A stretch of DNA of 64,000 bases from Candidatus Symbiopectobacterium sp. 'North America' (GTDB lineage: Bacteria > Pseudomonadota > Gammaproteobacteria > Enterobacterales > Enterobacteriaceae): the NCBI RefSeq assembly GCF_015762685.1, contig NZ_PEHF01000020.1, positions 1 through 64,000 on the forward strand, written 5' to 3'. Below the pieces are notes generated by a model. The model did no database searches, was not told where the DNA came from, and saw only the letters and a program-made list of their open reading frames with translations. Both the position numbers and the translations under genes were made by a program. Positions 55,414 through 63,155 of this stretch are shown in pieces; position 1 is the first letter of the stretch, and each line of letters begins with the position of its first letter.

Positions 55414-56292
55414 TTAAGGTTCCAGTGTTGGTTGAGGCGCCTCGTCAGGGATTCTGACATGAGTCTGAATAATACGTCGGCTGTCCGCCATGGCAACTTT
55501 GAACAGGTAACCGTTGATGTCGATGGTTTCACCGCGCGCAGGCAGATGGCCGAAGGCTTGCATCACCAACCCGCCGATGGTGTCCACTTCTTCATCGCTG
55601 AACTGGGTGCCAAACACCTCGTTGAAATCTTCAATCAGTGTTAACGCGCGCACGGTATAGGTGTGTCGGTTCAGTTGACGGATATCGCGATCTTCTTCGT
55701 CGTCGTACTCATCTTCAATTTCGCCAACGATCAGCTCAAGAATATCTTCAATGGTGACCAGCCCAGAAACACCGCCAAACTCATCGATGACGATAGCCAT
55801 GTGATAACGCAGCGAACGGAACTCGTGCAGCATGCGGTCCACGCGTTTGCTTTCCGGCACCACGACTGCAGGACGTAGCACCTGTTCCATGCTGAACGGC
55901 TCGGCATCGCTGCGCATAAACGGCAGCAGATCCTTGGCCATCAGGATGCCTTCAATGTGGTCCTTGTCTTCACTGATCACCGGAAAACACGAGTGCGCTG
56001 ATTCGATAATCACATCCAGACACTCTTCCAGCGTTTGGTTGTGCTTCAGTGTGATCATCTGCGAACGGGGTATCATGATATCCCGTACGCGCTGCTCCCC
56101 GATATCTATTACCCCCTCGAGCATATCGCGGGTGTCTGGATCGATCAGATCGTTTTGTTCGGAATCACGGATAAAGGCGAGGAGGTCACTGCGATCCTTG
56201 GGTTCACCATGAAAAAGCTGGTTAAGGATTAGTGAGAAGAATCCTTTCTTGGGACTGGGGCTATCGCTGTTTTGAGAATGGTCGTCGCTCAT
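55414..56292 (-). CDS. corC: CBS-domain protein CorC (YbeX)
   Basis: A 292-residue cytoplasmic protein with two CBS domains (about 75-200) and a CorC/HlyC C-terminal domain. It is linked to magnesium/cobalt efflux and ribosome maintenance in E. coli. Conserved stretches are [39 protein letters not shown] and [12 protein letters not shown]. It is followed closely by lnt. The spacer to ybeY is unusually long and structured. Confidence 0.94.
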   Translation of the reverse strand: MSDDHSQNSDSPSPKKGFFSLILNQLFHGEPKDRSDLLAFIRDSEQNDLIDPDTRDMLEGVIDIGEQRVRDIMIPRSQMITLKHNQTLEECLDVIIESAHSCFPVISEDKDHIEGILMAKDLLPFMRSDAEPFSMEQVLRPAVVVPESKRVDRMLHEFRSLRYHMAIVIDEFGGVSGLVTIEDILELIVGEIEDEYDDEEDRDIRQLNRHTYTVRALTLIEDFNEVFGTQFSDEEVDTIGGLVMQAFGHLPARGETIDINGYLFKVAMADSRRIIQTHVRIPDEAPQPTLEP

Positions 56293-56416
56293 GGCGTTCT
56301 ATTTACTGTCTCTATGGTTAGTTAATCATCATCAACCACGCAAAAGGGGCATGCGCTGTAAGACCATCAGGCGCGCGGGCGGGTTGACATAAAGGTGCAT
56401 GGTGATTACCGCGCGT

Positions 56417-56482
56417 GGCGTTATGTTTAACCATAACGCCGTTAAGCTATGATGACGAAGACGGCATCATAGCTTAACGGCG
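56417..56482. other. overlapping inverted repeats in the corC-ybeY spacer
   Basis: Arms 56437-56454 and 56465-56482 are a perfect 18-bp inverted repeat with a 10-nt loop. A second hairpin (56417-56425 with 56432-56440, loop 6) shares its right arm with the first. The two cannot form fully at once. They lie within the ybeZ-ybeY-corC-lnt operon. They could be a MITE remnant, an attenuator or a Rho-independent stop without U-tract. Confidence 0.6.
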
Positions 56483-56542
56483 CCATCAAAAGCAATATCA
56501 AGGTCTACGGTAATCTACTGCATTTTTCATAATAACAGAATA

Positions 56543-56563
56543 TACCCGTCATACTTCAAGTTG
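56543..56563. repeat. truncated end of the dispersed repeat
   Basis: ACCCGTCATACTTCAAGTTGC matches the left end of the element seen at 34801 and 58243. Only the terminal 21 bp are present, 14 bp before the ybeY stop. Confidence 0.7.
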
Positions 56564-56576
56564 CCGCCGCGTGGGC

Positions 56577-57044
56577 TTACTCTTTCTCGGACAGATAAGG
56601 GTCAGCATAGCCCATTTGCTGCATAATCTCGGTTTCCAACGCTTCCATCTCTTCTGCTTCGTCGTCCTCGATGTGATCATAACCCAGCAGATGCAGACAA
56701 CCGTGTATCACCATATGTGCCCAGTGGGCGTCTGCGGTTATTTGCTGTTCAATGGCTTCCTGTTCCACCACCTGGCGGCAAATAATCAGATCGCCCAATA
56801 ACGGCAGCTCGACTTCCGGCGGCGCTTCAAACGGAAAGGAGAGTACGTTGGTCGGTTTGTCTTTGCTGCGATAGGTGTGATTCAGTTTGTGACTTTCCGC
56901 TTCATCAACGATACGGATGGTCACTTCCGCTTCTGGCTGAAACTGCGGCAGTACCGCCTCCAGCCAACGCTGAAAATCCTGTTCGCTCGGCAGCCCCGCT
57001 GTATTGTCGCTGGCGATTTGTAAATCGAGAATAACCTGACTCAT
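56577..57044 (-). CDS. ybeY: endoribonuclease YbeY
   Basis: Zinc-dependent RNase for 16S rRNA 3'-end maturation and ribosome quality control. The zinc motif is [11 protein letters not shown], and the conserved Arg is in [17 protein letters not shown]. It has 155 residues, the E. coli length. Its ATG overlaps the ybeZ stop. Intact. Confidence 0.96.
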   Translation of the reverse strand: MSQVILDLQIASDNTAGLPSEQDFQRWLEAVLPQFQPEAEVTIRIVDEAESHKLNHTYRSKDKPTNVLSFPFEAPPEVELPLLGDLIICRQVVEQEAIEQQITADAHWAHMVIHGCLHLLGYDHIEDDEAEEMEALETEIMQQMGYADPYLSEKE

Positions 57045-58122
57045 TGTGACTCCTGCTTATCACCTGCCTCTGATACCGCGGGTGCACTGGCTGCTTGTGC
57101 TTCGCGTTTACGCTCTTCTGCCTGCGCGGCACGACGTTTCTGGTCGGCTTCTTCCCAGGCTTCATAGGCGTTGACGATGCGCGCGACCACCGGATGGCGT
57201 ACCACACTTCACTGTGAAAGAAGTTAAAGCTGATCTCTTCCACATCGGCCAATACGTCGATGGCGTGGCGTAGCCCCGATTTGATATTGCGTGGCAGGTC
57301 AATCTGGGTGATGTCGCCGGTGATGACGGCCTTGGAGTTGAAGCCAATACGGGTCAGAAACATCTTCATCTGTTCGATCGTGGTGTTCTGACTCTCATCA
57401 AGGATGATGTAGGCGTCGTTCAGCGTGCGACCGCGCATATAGGCCAACGGCGCTACTTCAATCAAGTTGCGCTCAATCAGTTTTTCCACGCGCTCAAACC
57501 CCAGCATTTCGAATAACGCATCGTAGAGCGGGCACAGATAAGGATCGACCTTTTGGCTCAAATCACCGGGCAGAAAGCCGAGTTTTTCACCCGCTTCAAC
57601 GGCCGGGCGCGTTAACAAAATGCGGCGGATATCCTGACGCTCGAGCGCATCCACCGCCGCCGCGACTGCCAGATAGGTTTTCCCCGTTCCCGCAGGGCCT
57701 ACGCCGAAGGTGATATCATGGTCGAGGATGTTGGCGATATACTGCTCCTGATTCGGCGTGCGTGGCTTGATGATGCCGCGTTTGGTGCGGATGTTGATCG
57801 CCTTGCCAAAATCCGGAACGCTCTCAGCGCTTTGTTCCAGCACGCCCGATTCTTTGATCGCCAGATGAATCTGCTCGGGATCAATATCCCCTTCCACACC
57901 ACGCACAGGCGCGGTATCAACATAAAGACGTTGCAGAATATCTGCCGCTGCCTCAATGCACAGGCCTTTTCCGACCAGTTTGAATTTATTGTCTCGACGG
58001 TTGATTTCGATTCCGAGACGGAGCTCCAACTGTTTGATATTACTATCAAAGGGGCCGCGCAGATTGATCAGGCGTTTATTATCAGTAGGTTCGAGGGCAA
58101 TCTCTTTTATCGTTACGTTCAA
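57041..58122 (-). pseudogene. ybeZ: PhoH-family ATPase YbeZ, frameshift near the C-terminus
   Basis: PhoH-like ATPase/RNA helicase that works with YbeY. Start TTG 58122 with AGAGGA upstream. Walker A is GPAGTGKTYLA, and Walker B is AYIILDESQNT. A conserved Arg in KVDPYLR is Cys. Two bases are missing at about 57205-57210, after NFFHSE, before the expected DVVRHPVVARIVNAYEAW. The shifted frame runs on to 56905, replacing the last 40-60 residues with an unrelated tail. The ATPase core is intact, so partial activity is possible. Confidence 0.8.
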
Positions 58123-58242
58123 ATTATTCCTCTTGGTATATCAACGCTCATCATCATGAGTGATGAGAACAATAAGGTGCGAGATGATGATTGAATTATT
58201 TATCGTGAATAGGGAAAGGTGCAAGTGGCAATATGTTCATAC

Positions 58243-58505
58243 CCGTCATACTTCAAGTTGTAGATGCGTTGGCTGCGCTCGTTATTCGGTCCATCCCTAG
58301 ACCTCACCTCTAACGAGGCCGCCGCAAGCGGCGTTCAAATCTGCTCCCGGCAGATTTGTCACCCAAATCACTTACCTGAGTAAGCTCATCGGGATTCATT
58401 CGCTTGCCGCATTACGAGACTCATAAATGAGCCTCGTCCTAAAGGGCCAGCGCAAGCGCTGTTCAAAACGTAAACGTTTTGTCCTGCAACTCGAATTATT
58501 TAGGG
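58243..58505. repeat. dispersed repeat, copy 2, with downstream hairpin block
   Basis: From 58243 to 58398 the sequence is about 90% identical by eye to 34801-34957. It is followed by AAACGT-centred and AGCGC-centred palindromes to AATTATTTAGGGTATA near 58505. No ORF is supported. It fills most of the 437-bp ybeZ-miaB spacer. Confidence 0.8.
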
Positions 58506-58559
58506 TATATGATAGCGGGCAAGGGCACGTGCGAGTGCATCGCCTGTGAGGCTTATCCA

Positions 58560-59984
58560 TCAAGGCAGGTAGAGGCCAACGCCGATATCGTTCTCTTTGC
58601 GGGTACGTGCAATAACGGAAGCCGGAGATTCGTTGATGCGCAGGCCCATCTGGTCTTCGGTTTTGACAACCACTCCGCGCAGTGAATTCGGACGAACGTC
58701 GACAATTTCAACGTCAACGAACTTACCGATCATATCCGGGGTACCTTCGAAGTTAACCACACGGTTATTTTCTGTGCGGCCTGACAGTTCCATCACGCTT
58801 TTGCGCGATGTACCTTCCACGAGAATGCGTTGGATACTGCCTAACATACGGCGGCTGAACTGCATCGCTTGCTGGCTGATACGTTCTTGCAGAATATACA
58901 GGCGCTGCTTTTTCTCTTTTTCGCTGACATCATCAACCATGTCTGCGGCGGGTGTCCCTGGACGCGCAGAGTAGATAAAGCTAAAGCTCATATCAAAATT
59001 GACTTCACCAATCAGTTTCATGGTTTGTTCGAAATCTTCCTGGGTTTCACCGGGGAAGCCGATAATAAAGTCGGAACTGATATGAATATCTGGTCGTGCG
59101 CTGCGCAGTTTACGAATGATTGCTTTGTATTCCAGCGCGGTATGGCGGCGCTTCATCATGGTCAGAATACGATCGGAGCCGCTCTGCACTGGCAGATGAA
59201 GGAAGCTCACCAGTTCAGGCGTATCTTCGTAGACGCTGATGATATCGTCAGTAAACTCAATCGGGTGACTGGTGATAAAGCGGAGACGGTCGATACCGTC
59301 TATTGCGGCTACCAGGCGCAGCAAATCGGCAAACGAGCAGATACTGCCATCAAAATTTTCACCACGATAGGCGTTGACGTTTTGACCCAACAGGTTAATT
59401 TCGCGTACCCCTTGTGTGGCCAACTGCGCAATTTCGTATAAGACGTCGTCACAGGGGCGGCTGACTTCTTCACCGCGCGTATAGGGCACCACGCAAAATG
59501 AGCAGTATTTGTTGCACCCTTCCATGATGGAAACAAACGCTGTTGGCCCTTCGGCGCGAGGTTCCGGCAGCCGGTCAAATTTTTCGACTTCCGGGAAGCT
59601 GATATCCACCACCGGGCTATGTGTGCCCTGAACGTGGTTAATCATTTCTGGCAGGCGGTGCAGCGTTTGCGGGCCAAAAATCAGATCGACATAGCTGGCG
59701 CGTTCACGAATATGCTCACCTTCCTGAGAAGCAACACAACCGCCCACACCAATAATCAGATCGGAATTGTTCTCTTTCAGCGCTCTCCAGCGGCCAAGTT
59801 GATGGAAAACTTTTTCCTGTGCCTTTTCACGGATAGAACAGGTATTCAGCAGCAGAACGTCAGCCTCTTCGGCCACCTCGGTCAGCTCATAACCGTGTGT
59901 ACTTTCCAGCAGGTAAGCCATCTTGGATGAATCGTATTCATTCATCTGACAGCCCCAGGTTTTAATGTGTAGTTTCTTTGTCAT
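58560..59984 (-). CDS. miaB: tRNA-2-methylthio-N6-dimethylallyladenosine synthase MiaB
   Basis: Radical-SAM methylthiotransferase modifying A37 of tRNAs reading UNN codons. The N-terminal UPF0004 domain holds the auxiliary cluster cysteines ([27 protein letters not shown]). The radical cluster is [12 protein letters not shown], and the C-terminus is a TRAM domain. It has 474 residues, as in E. coli. Intact. Confidence 0.97.
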   Translation of the reverse strand: MTKKLHIKTWGCQMNEYDSSKMAYLLESTHGYELTEVAEEADVLLLNTCSIREKAQEKVFHQLGRWRALKENNSDLIIGVGGCVASQEGEHIRERASYVDLIFGPQTLHRLPEMINHVQGTHSPVVDISFPEVEKFDRLPEPRAEGPTAFVSIMEGCNKYCSFCVVPYTRGEEVSRPCDDVLYEIAQLATQGVREINLLGQNVNAYRGENFDGSICSFADLLRLVAAIDGIDRLRFITSHPIEFTDDIISVYEDTPELVSFLHLPVQSGSDRILTMMKRRHTALEYKAIIRKLRSARPDIHISSDFIIGFPGETQEDFEQTMKLIGEVNFDMSFSFIYSARPGTPAADMVDDVSEKEKKQRLYILQERISQQAMQFSRRMLGSIQRILVEGTSRKSVMELSGRTENNRVVNFEGTPDMIGKFVDVEIVDVRPNSLRGVVVKTEDQMGLRINESPASVIARTRKENDIGVGLYLP

Positions 59985-60193
59985 CGACTTGTCATTACTC
60001 AGTGCGGGTGAAAAAGCGTATTACCAAATCATAGATGCCCGGAAATACGGACGGGGCAGGTATTGTAATCTTTTGCTGCGGTTGTGACCAGAGCGCGAAA
60101 TTTGTTGAGCGTTTTTTCGCAGAGTCAACGCGGTTGTCGAAAATGCAGTACACTGTGCCTATCAGTCACACAGTTTGAGTCGGTTTAGGCACG

Positions 60194-61375
60194 ATGAACG
60201 GAATAAATCAATGGTATGATGCCATCGTGGTCGGTGGCGGGATGGTCGGTGCTGCAGTCGCGCTCGGGCTCGCGCGCAACGGTTTTCAGGTCGCGGTGTT
60301 GGAGCAGGCTGCTCCCGCCGCCTTTATGGACGACAGTGCGCCGGATATTCGGGTTTCAGCGCTGGGATATGCGTCTGTTTCACTGCTAAAGTCGTTGGGT
60401 GCATGGTCGGGCGTTGAGCAGATGCGCTGTGCGCCTTATCGCCGGCTGGAAACCTGGGAATGGGATGATGCGCGCGTTGCGTTTAGCGCCGCCGATCTGC
60501 ACCTGCCCGAATTGGGGTTTATGGTGGAAAACCGGGTATTGCAACTGGCATTGTGGCAATGCCTGGCTGAGCAGCAGCGGTGTGATATTCGTTGCCCCGC
60601 GCAGATACGTAGCATGGTTCGCACGCCTGCGATCTGGCAGATCGCGCTGGAGAGCGGAGAGACATTGAGTGCGCCTTTGGTTCTCGGCGCGGATGGGGCT
60701 AACTCGCGTGTGCGCCAGTGGGCCGGTATTGGCATCAATGGATGGCAGTATCGGCAATCGTGTATGTTGATTGCCGTGGATACCCAGCAACCTCAACAGG
60801 ATTGTACCTGGCAGCTGTTTACACCTCAGGGGCCGCGCGCATTTTTGCCGCTGTTTGGATCATGGGGCGCGTTGGCGTGGTATGACAGCCCGCGCCGTAT
60901 TCGTCAGCTTCAATCACTGCCGTTGCCACAGTTGGATAACGCGATTGCAGAAACTTTCCCCGCGCGTTTGGGGCCCGTGAAGTCTGTTGCCGCTGGGGCG
61001 TTCCCGCTGGTGCGTCGGCATGCACAACTCTATGTGGCTGAAGGCGTCGCCTTGGTGGGGGATGCCGCCCATACCATTAATCCACTCGGCGGGCAGGGCG
61101 TGAATCTCGGCTATCGTGACGTGGACGCGTTGATTGATGTTGTCACTGGCGCCCGGGATGCAGGGGAGTGCTGGTACAGTGAAGCCGTTTTGCTGCGTTA
61201 TCAGCGTCCGCGTAAGGCTGATAATCTGTTAATGCAAAATGGCATGGACCTGTTTTATAACGCGTTCAGTAATCGTTTACCGCCATTGACCTTTGCCCGA
61301 AACATGGCATTGCTGGCTGCTGAGCGCGCAGGACATCTTAAAACGCTGGCGCTGAAATATGCCATCGGTGTGTAA
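60194..61375 (+). CDS. ubiF: 3-demethoxyubiquinol 3-hydroxylase UbiF
   Basis: Flavin monooxygenase of ubiquinone synthesis. The FAD motif is VVGGGMVGAAVALGLARNG, the second FAD motif is GDAAHTINPLGGQGVNLGYRD, and the middle motif LGADGANSRVRQW is typical. It has 393 residues. It is adjacent to miaB, divergent, as in E. coli. Intact. Confidence 0.95.
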   Translation: MNGINQWYDAIVVGGGMVGAAVALGLARNGFQVAVLEQAAPAAFMDDSAPDIRVSALGYASVSLLKSLGAWSGVEQMRCAPYRRLETWEWDDARVAFSAADLHLPELGFMVENRVLQLALWQCLAEQQRCDIRCPAQIRSMVRTPAIWQIALESGETLSAPLVLGADGANSRVRQWAGIGINGWQYRQSCMLIAVDTQQPQQDCTWQLFTPQGPRAFLPLFGSWGALAWYDSPRRIRQLQSLPLPQLDNAIAETFPARLGPVKSVAAGAFPLVRRHAQLYVAEGVALVGDAAHTINPLGGQGVNLGYRDVDALIDVVTGARDAGECWYSEAVLLRYQRPRKADNLLMQNGMDLFYNAFSNRLPPLTFARNMALLAAERAGHLKTLALKYAIGV

Positions 61376-61451
61376 CCTGTTGGTGTTAGTGTGGTGACGG
61401 TTGTCGATTTCTAAGGCGCTCAGGCGCAATTTTTTAAGGTAGCGGTTGTTT

Positions 61452-61781
61452 ATGACGTATCTGTTTCTTTTTCTCGCCATTGTGGCGGAAGTGATCGCCA
61501 CCTCGGCGCTCAAACTTTCGGACGGTTTTAGTCGTTTAATGCCCAGCATCATTACTGTGATCTTTTATGGCGTGTCGTTCTATTGCCTCTCTCTGACCAT
61601 GCGCACGCTGCCGACTGGCATCATTTATGCCATCTGGTCTGGGGTTGGGATTGTGCTGATTGCCACGGTGAGCTGGCTATTTTACGGCCAGAAGCTCGAT
61701 TTGCCTGCGATACTGGGGATGTTGCTGATTATCCTGGGCGTGATTGTGATTAACCTGTTTTCCAAGTCGGTGGCGCATTGA
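61452..61781 (+). CDS. EmrE-like SMR multidrug transporter
   Basis: A 109-residue, four-segment membrane protein. The essential Glu is in IVAEVIATSALKLS, and the core YAIWSGVGIVLIATVSW matches EmrE. It exports cationic compounds as a dimer. The ATG at 61452 is used; the ribosome site is weak. It is not in E. coli at this position, so it is probably an addition. Confidence 0.88.
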   Translation: MTYLFLFLAIVAEVIATSALKLSDGFSRLMPSIITVIFYGVSFYCLSLTMRTLPTGIIYAIWSGVGIVLIATVSWLFYGQKLDLPAILGMLLIILGVIVINLFSKSVAH

Positions 61782-61802
61782 TATCGCTTCTGCCCTGTTG
61801 GG

Positions 61803-61830
61803 TTGAGTTTTTTTCACCAAACGATATAGT
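61803..61830 (+). promoter_or_regulatory. promoter candidate downstream of the EmrE-like gene
   Basis: TTGAGT (61803-61808) and TATAGT (61825-61830) are separated by 16 bp. They lie in intergenic DNA, and transcription would begin near 61837. Confidence 0.5.
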
Positions 61831-61836
61831 GTGGAT

Positions 61837-61950
61837 GTTAGTTGATGAGAGTCAGCGCTGCTGAGGCAGTATTTTTACTGTTTAGCTAGATGCTACATTC
61901 CGTCAGTTTATGAAAAAGCCCAACCTCACCCGTTGGGCTTTTTCATTTAT
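61837..61950 (+). ncRNA. candidate small RNA ending in a strong terminator
   Basis: About 114 nt separates the promoter candidate from a 14-bp perfect stem (61911-61924 with 61932-61945) with a T-rich end. No open reading frame with a ribosome site is seen. A small stem (CAGTA-TTTT-TACTG) lies in the middle. It matches no small RNA I remember. It could also be just the 3' UTR of the EmrE-like gene. Confidence 0.4.
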
Positions 61951-62043
61951 CGTTCGTTGATGGTTTCTGCTAATTGCCTGTCTATAATTCAGCCGGTTAG
62001 TTGAGTGTGTTTCGGCTGGTAAAGACGTTACGTAAGAGATTGT

Positions 62044-62274
62044 ATGGATAAGTCCTGGCTGGATACGGGTGATGCCGATTTAGTGCCTCAGCCGGAGCGT
62101 GACTCTTATCAACTAACACTGAAGGAACCCTCGGACAGGCAGCGTAAAGGTAACGATCAGGGGAATCGTGCTCCCAACCGGAGCAAACGTATGAGAGCGA
62201 TTGTAGAATCGGCCATCATCGTTCTAAAGGCGTTATTAGCGTTATTAGCGCTGATCCGCATTTTCCTGACATAA
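62044..62274 (+). CDS. hypothetical 76-residue protein with C-terminal membrane segment
   Basis: I do not recognise it. The first 50 residues are polar (rich in Asp, Gln, Arg), and the last 25 form one hydrophobic segment (ALLALLALIRIFLT) like a tail anchor. A direct repeat GCGTTATTA occurs in that part. AAGAGA lies 6 bases before the ATG, and a terminator follows. A TATAAT at 61983-61988 may be its -10. The gene may be real, but coding evidence is limited. Confidence 0.5.
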   Translation: MDKSWLDTGDADLVPQPERDSYQLTLKEPSDRQRKGNDQGNRAPNRSKRMRAIVESAIIVLKALLALLALIRIFLT

Positions 62275-62290
62275 TGCCGGAGACGTAACT

Positions 62291-62320
62291 AAGGCCACCG
62301 GGTTACCGCCCGGTGGCCTT
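62291..62320 (+). terminator. terminator after the 76-residue gene
   Basis: A perfect 12-bp stem (AAGGCCACCGGG with its complement) has a 6-nt loop. The U-tract is weak (TTTAATCG). Confidence 0.7.
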
Positions 62321-62350
62321 TAATCGTTTATTGAATAACGGATAAAAGCA

Positions 62351-62383
62351 AACAGGGCGACGTCTTTCGACTGTCGCCCTGTT
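62351..62383 (-). terminator. terminator of the tRNA operon
   Basis: An 11-bp stem (AACAGGGCGAC with GTCGCCCTGTT) has an 11-nt loop. On the minus strand it is downstream of the last tRNA and followed by TTTGCTTTTA. Confidence 0.75.
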
Positions 62384-62408
62384 TCTCGCTATGTTACCAG
62401 CGTTTTTT

Positions 62409-62483
62409 TGGCTGGGGTACGAGGATTCGAACCTCGGAATGGTGGAATCAGAATCCACTGCCTTACCGCTTGGCGATACCCCA
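62409..62483 (-). tRNA. glnV: tRNA-Gln (CTG)
   Basis: 75 nt including encoded CCA. Acceptor TGGGGTA, anticodon loop TTCTGAT, T-arm TTCGAAT. It is the last tRNA of the cluster, corresponding to E. coli glnV. Confidence 0.97.
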
Positions 62484-62489
62484 AAAATG

Positions 62490-62566
62490 TGGTGGCTACG
62501 ACGGGAATCGAACCTGTGACCCCAGCATTATTAGTGCTGTGCTCTAACCAGCTGAGCTACGTAGCC
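62490..62566 (-). tRNA. elongator tRNA-Met copy with anticodon changed to AAT
   Basis: 77 nt including encoded CCA. It is identical by eye to the tRNA-Met at 62831-62907 except for the wobble base: the anticodon loop reads CTAATAA instead of CTCATAA. The change is C34 to A (plus strand T at 62532). The arms, D and T loops are intact. By anticodon it would read AUU (Ile), but identity elements are those of tRNA-Met. Its position matches E. coli metU. Confidence 0.95.
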
Positions 62567-62621
62567 AAATAGTACATCTTGGTTTTTTGCTTTTCAATAA
62601 AAACTTTTAACTTCAATTACA

Positions 62622-62696
62622 TGGCTGGGGTACCTGGATTCGAACCAGGGAATGCCGGTATCAAAAACCGGTGCCTTACCGCTTGGCGATACCCCA
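62622..62696 (-). tRNA. glnU: tRNA-Gln (TTG)
   Basis: 75 nt with encoded CCA. The anticodon loop TTTTGAT reads CAA. It is close to the CTG copy in the acceptor and T-arms. Confidence 0.97.
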
Positions 62697-62736
62697 ATAC
62701 CCTAACATGCCTTGTTGCTTAACAACCGTGAAGGAA

Positions 62737-62821
62737 TGGTGCGGGAGGCGAGACTTGAACTCGCACACCTTGCGGCGCCAGAACCTAAATCTGGTGCGTC
62801 TACCAATTTCGCCACTCCCGC
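62737..62821 (-). tRNA. leuW: tRNA-Leu (TAG)
   Basis: 85 nt with long variable arm (class II) and encoded CCA. The anticodon loop TTTAGGT reads CUA. It corresponds to E. coli leuW. Confidence 0.97.
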
Positions 62822-62830
62822 AAGAAAAGA

Positions 62831-62907
62831 TGGTGGCTACGACGGGAATCGAACCTGTGACCCCAGCATTATGAGTGCTGTGCTCTAACCAGCTGAGCTA
62901 CGTAGCC
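62831..62907 (-). tRNA. metT: elongator tRNA-Met (CAT)
   Basis: 77 nt with encoded CCA. The anticodon loop is CTCATAA. First tRNA of the cluster, like E. coli metT, and the only normal copy in this window. Confidence 0.97.
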
Positions 62908-62945
62908 ATCTTTTCCGCGTCACCTTCATCGGCGTTGCGGGGCGC

Positions 62946-62974
62946 ATTATGCGTAGTTGGCCGAATTGCGTCAA
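62946..62974 (-). promoter_or_regulatory. promoter of the tRNA operon
   Basis: TTGACG and CATAAT are 17 bp apart on the minus strand. A GC-rich discriminator (GCGCCCCGC) follows, typical of stringently controlled stable-RNA promoters. Confidence 0.8.
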
Positions 62975-63080
62975 CACATTTTTTCCCTAAAAACGCCTGT
63001 GACGGTTCGTTTGTTTGGGTTGTGAACAGACAGTATGATGAGAAAAGCGACAATAAAACAGGTTTTCCTGCGACAAAAGG

Positions 63081-63112
63081 AAAAAAACGGGCCCATAAAG
63101 GGCCCGTTTTTA
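63081..63112. terminator. terminator downstream of asnB
   Basis: A 7-bp GC stem (CGGGCCC with GGGCCCG) has A- and T-tracts on both sides, giving a bidirectional terminator. It lies 44 bp beyond the asnB stop. Confidence 0.85.
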
Positions 63113-63155
63113 TTCGAGACAATCACCATAAGGCAATGTTCTATAACGGCTACGC

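Noticed and set aside
58123-58559. CRISPR array or IS end in the repeat-rich ybeZ-miaB spacer
   Set aside because: There are no regularly spaced direct repeats, and no transposase or terminal inverted repeats of an IS.
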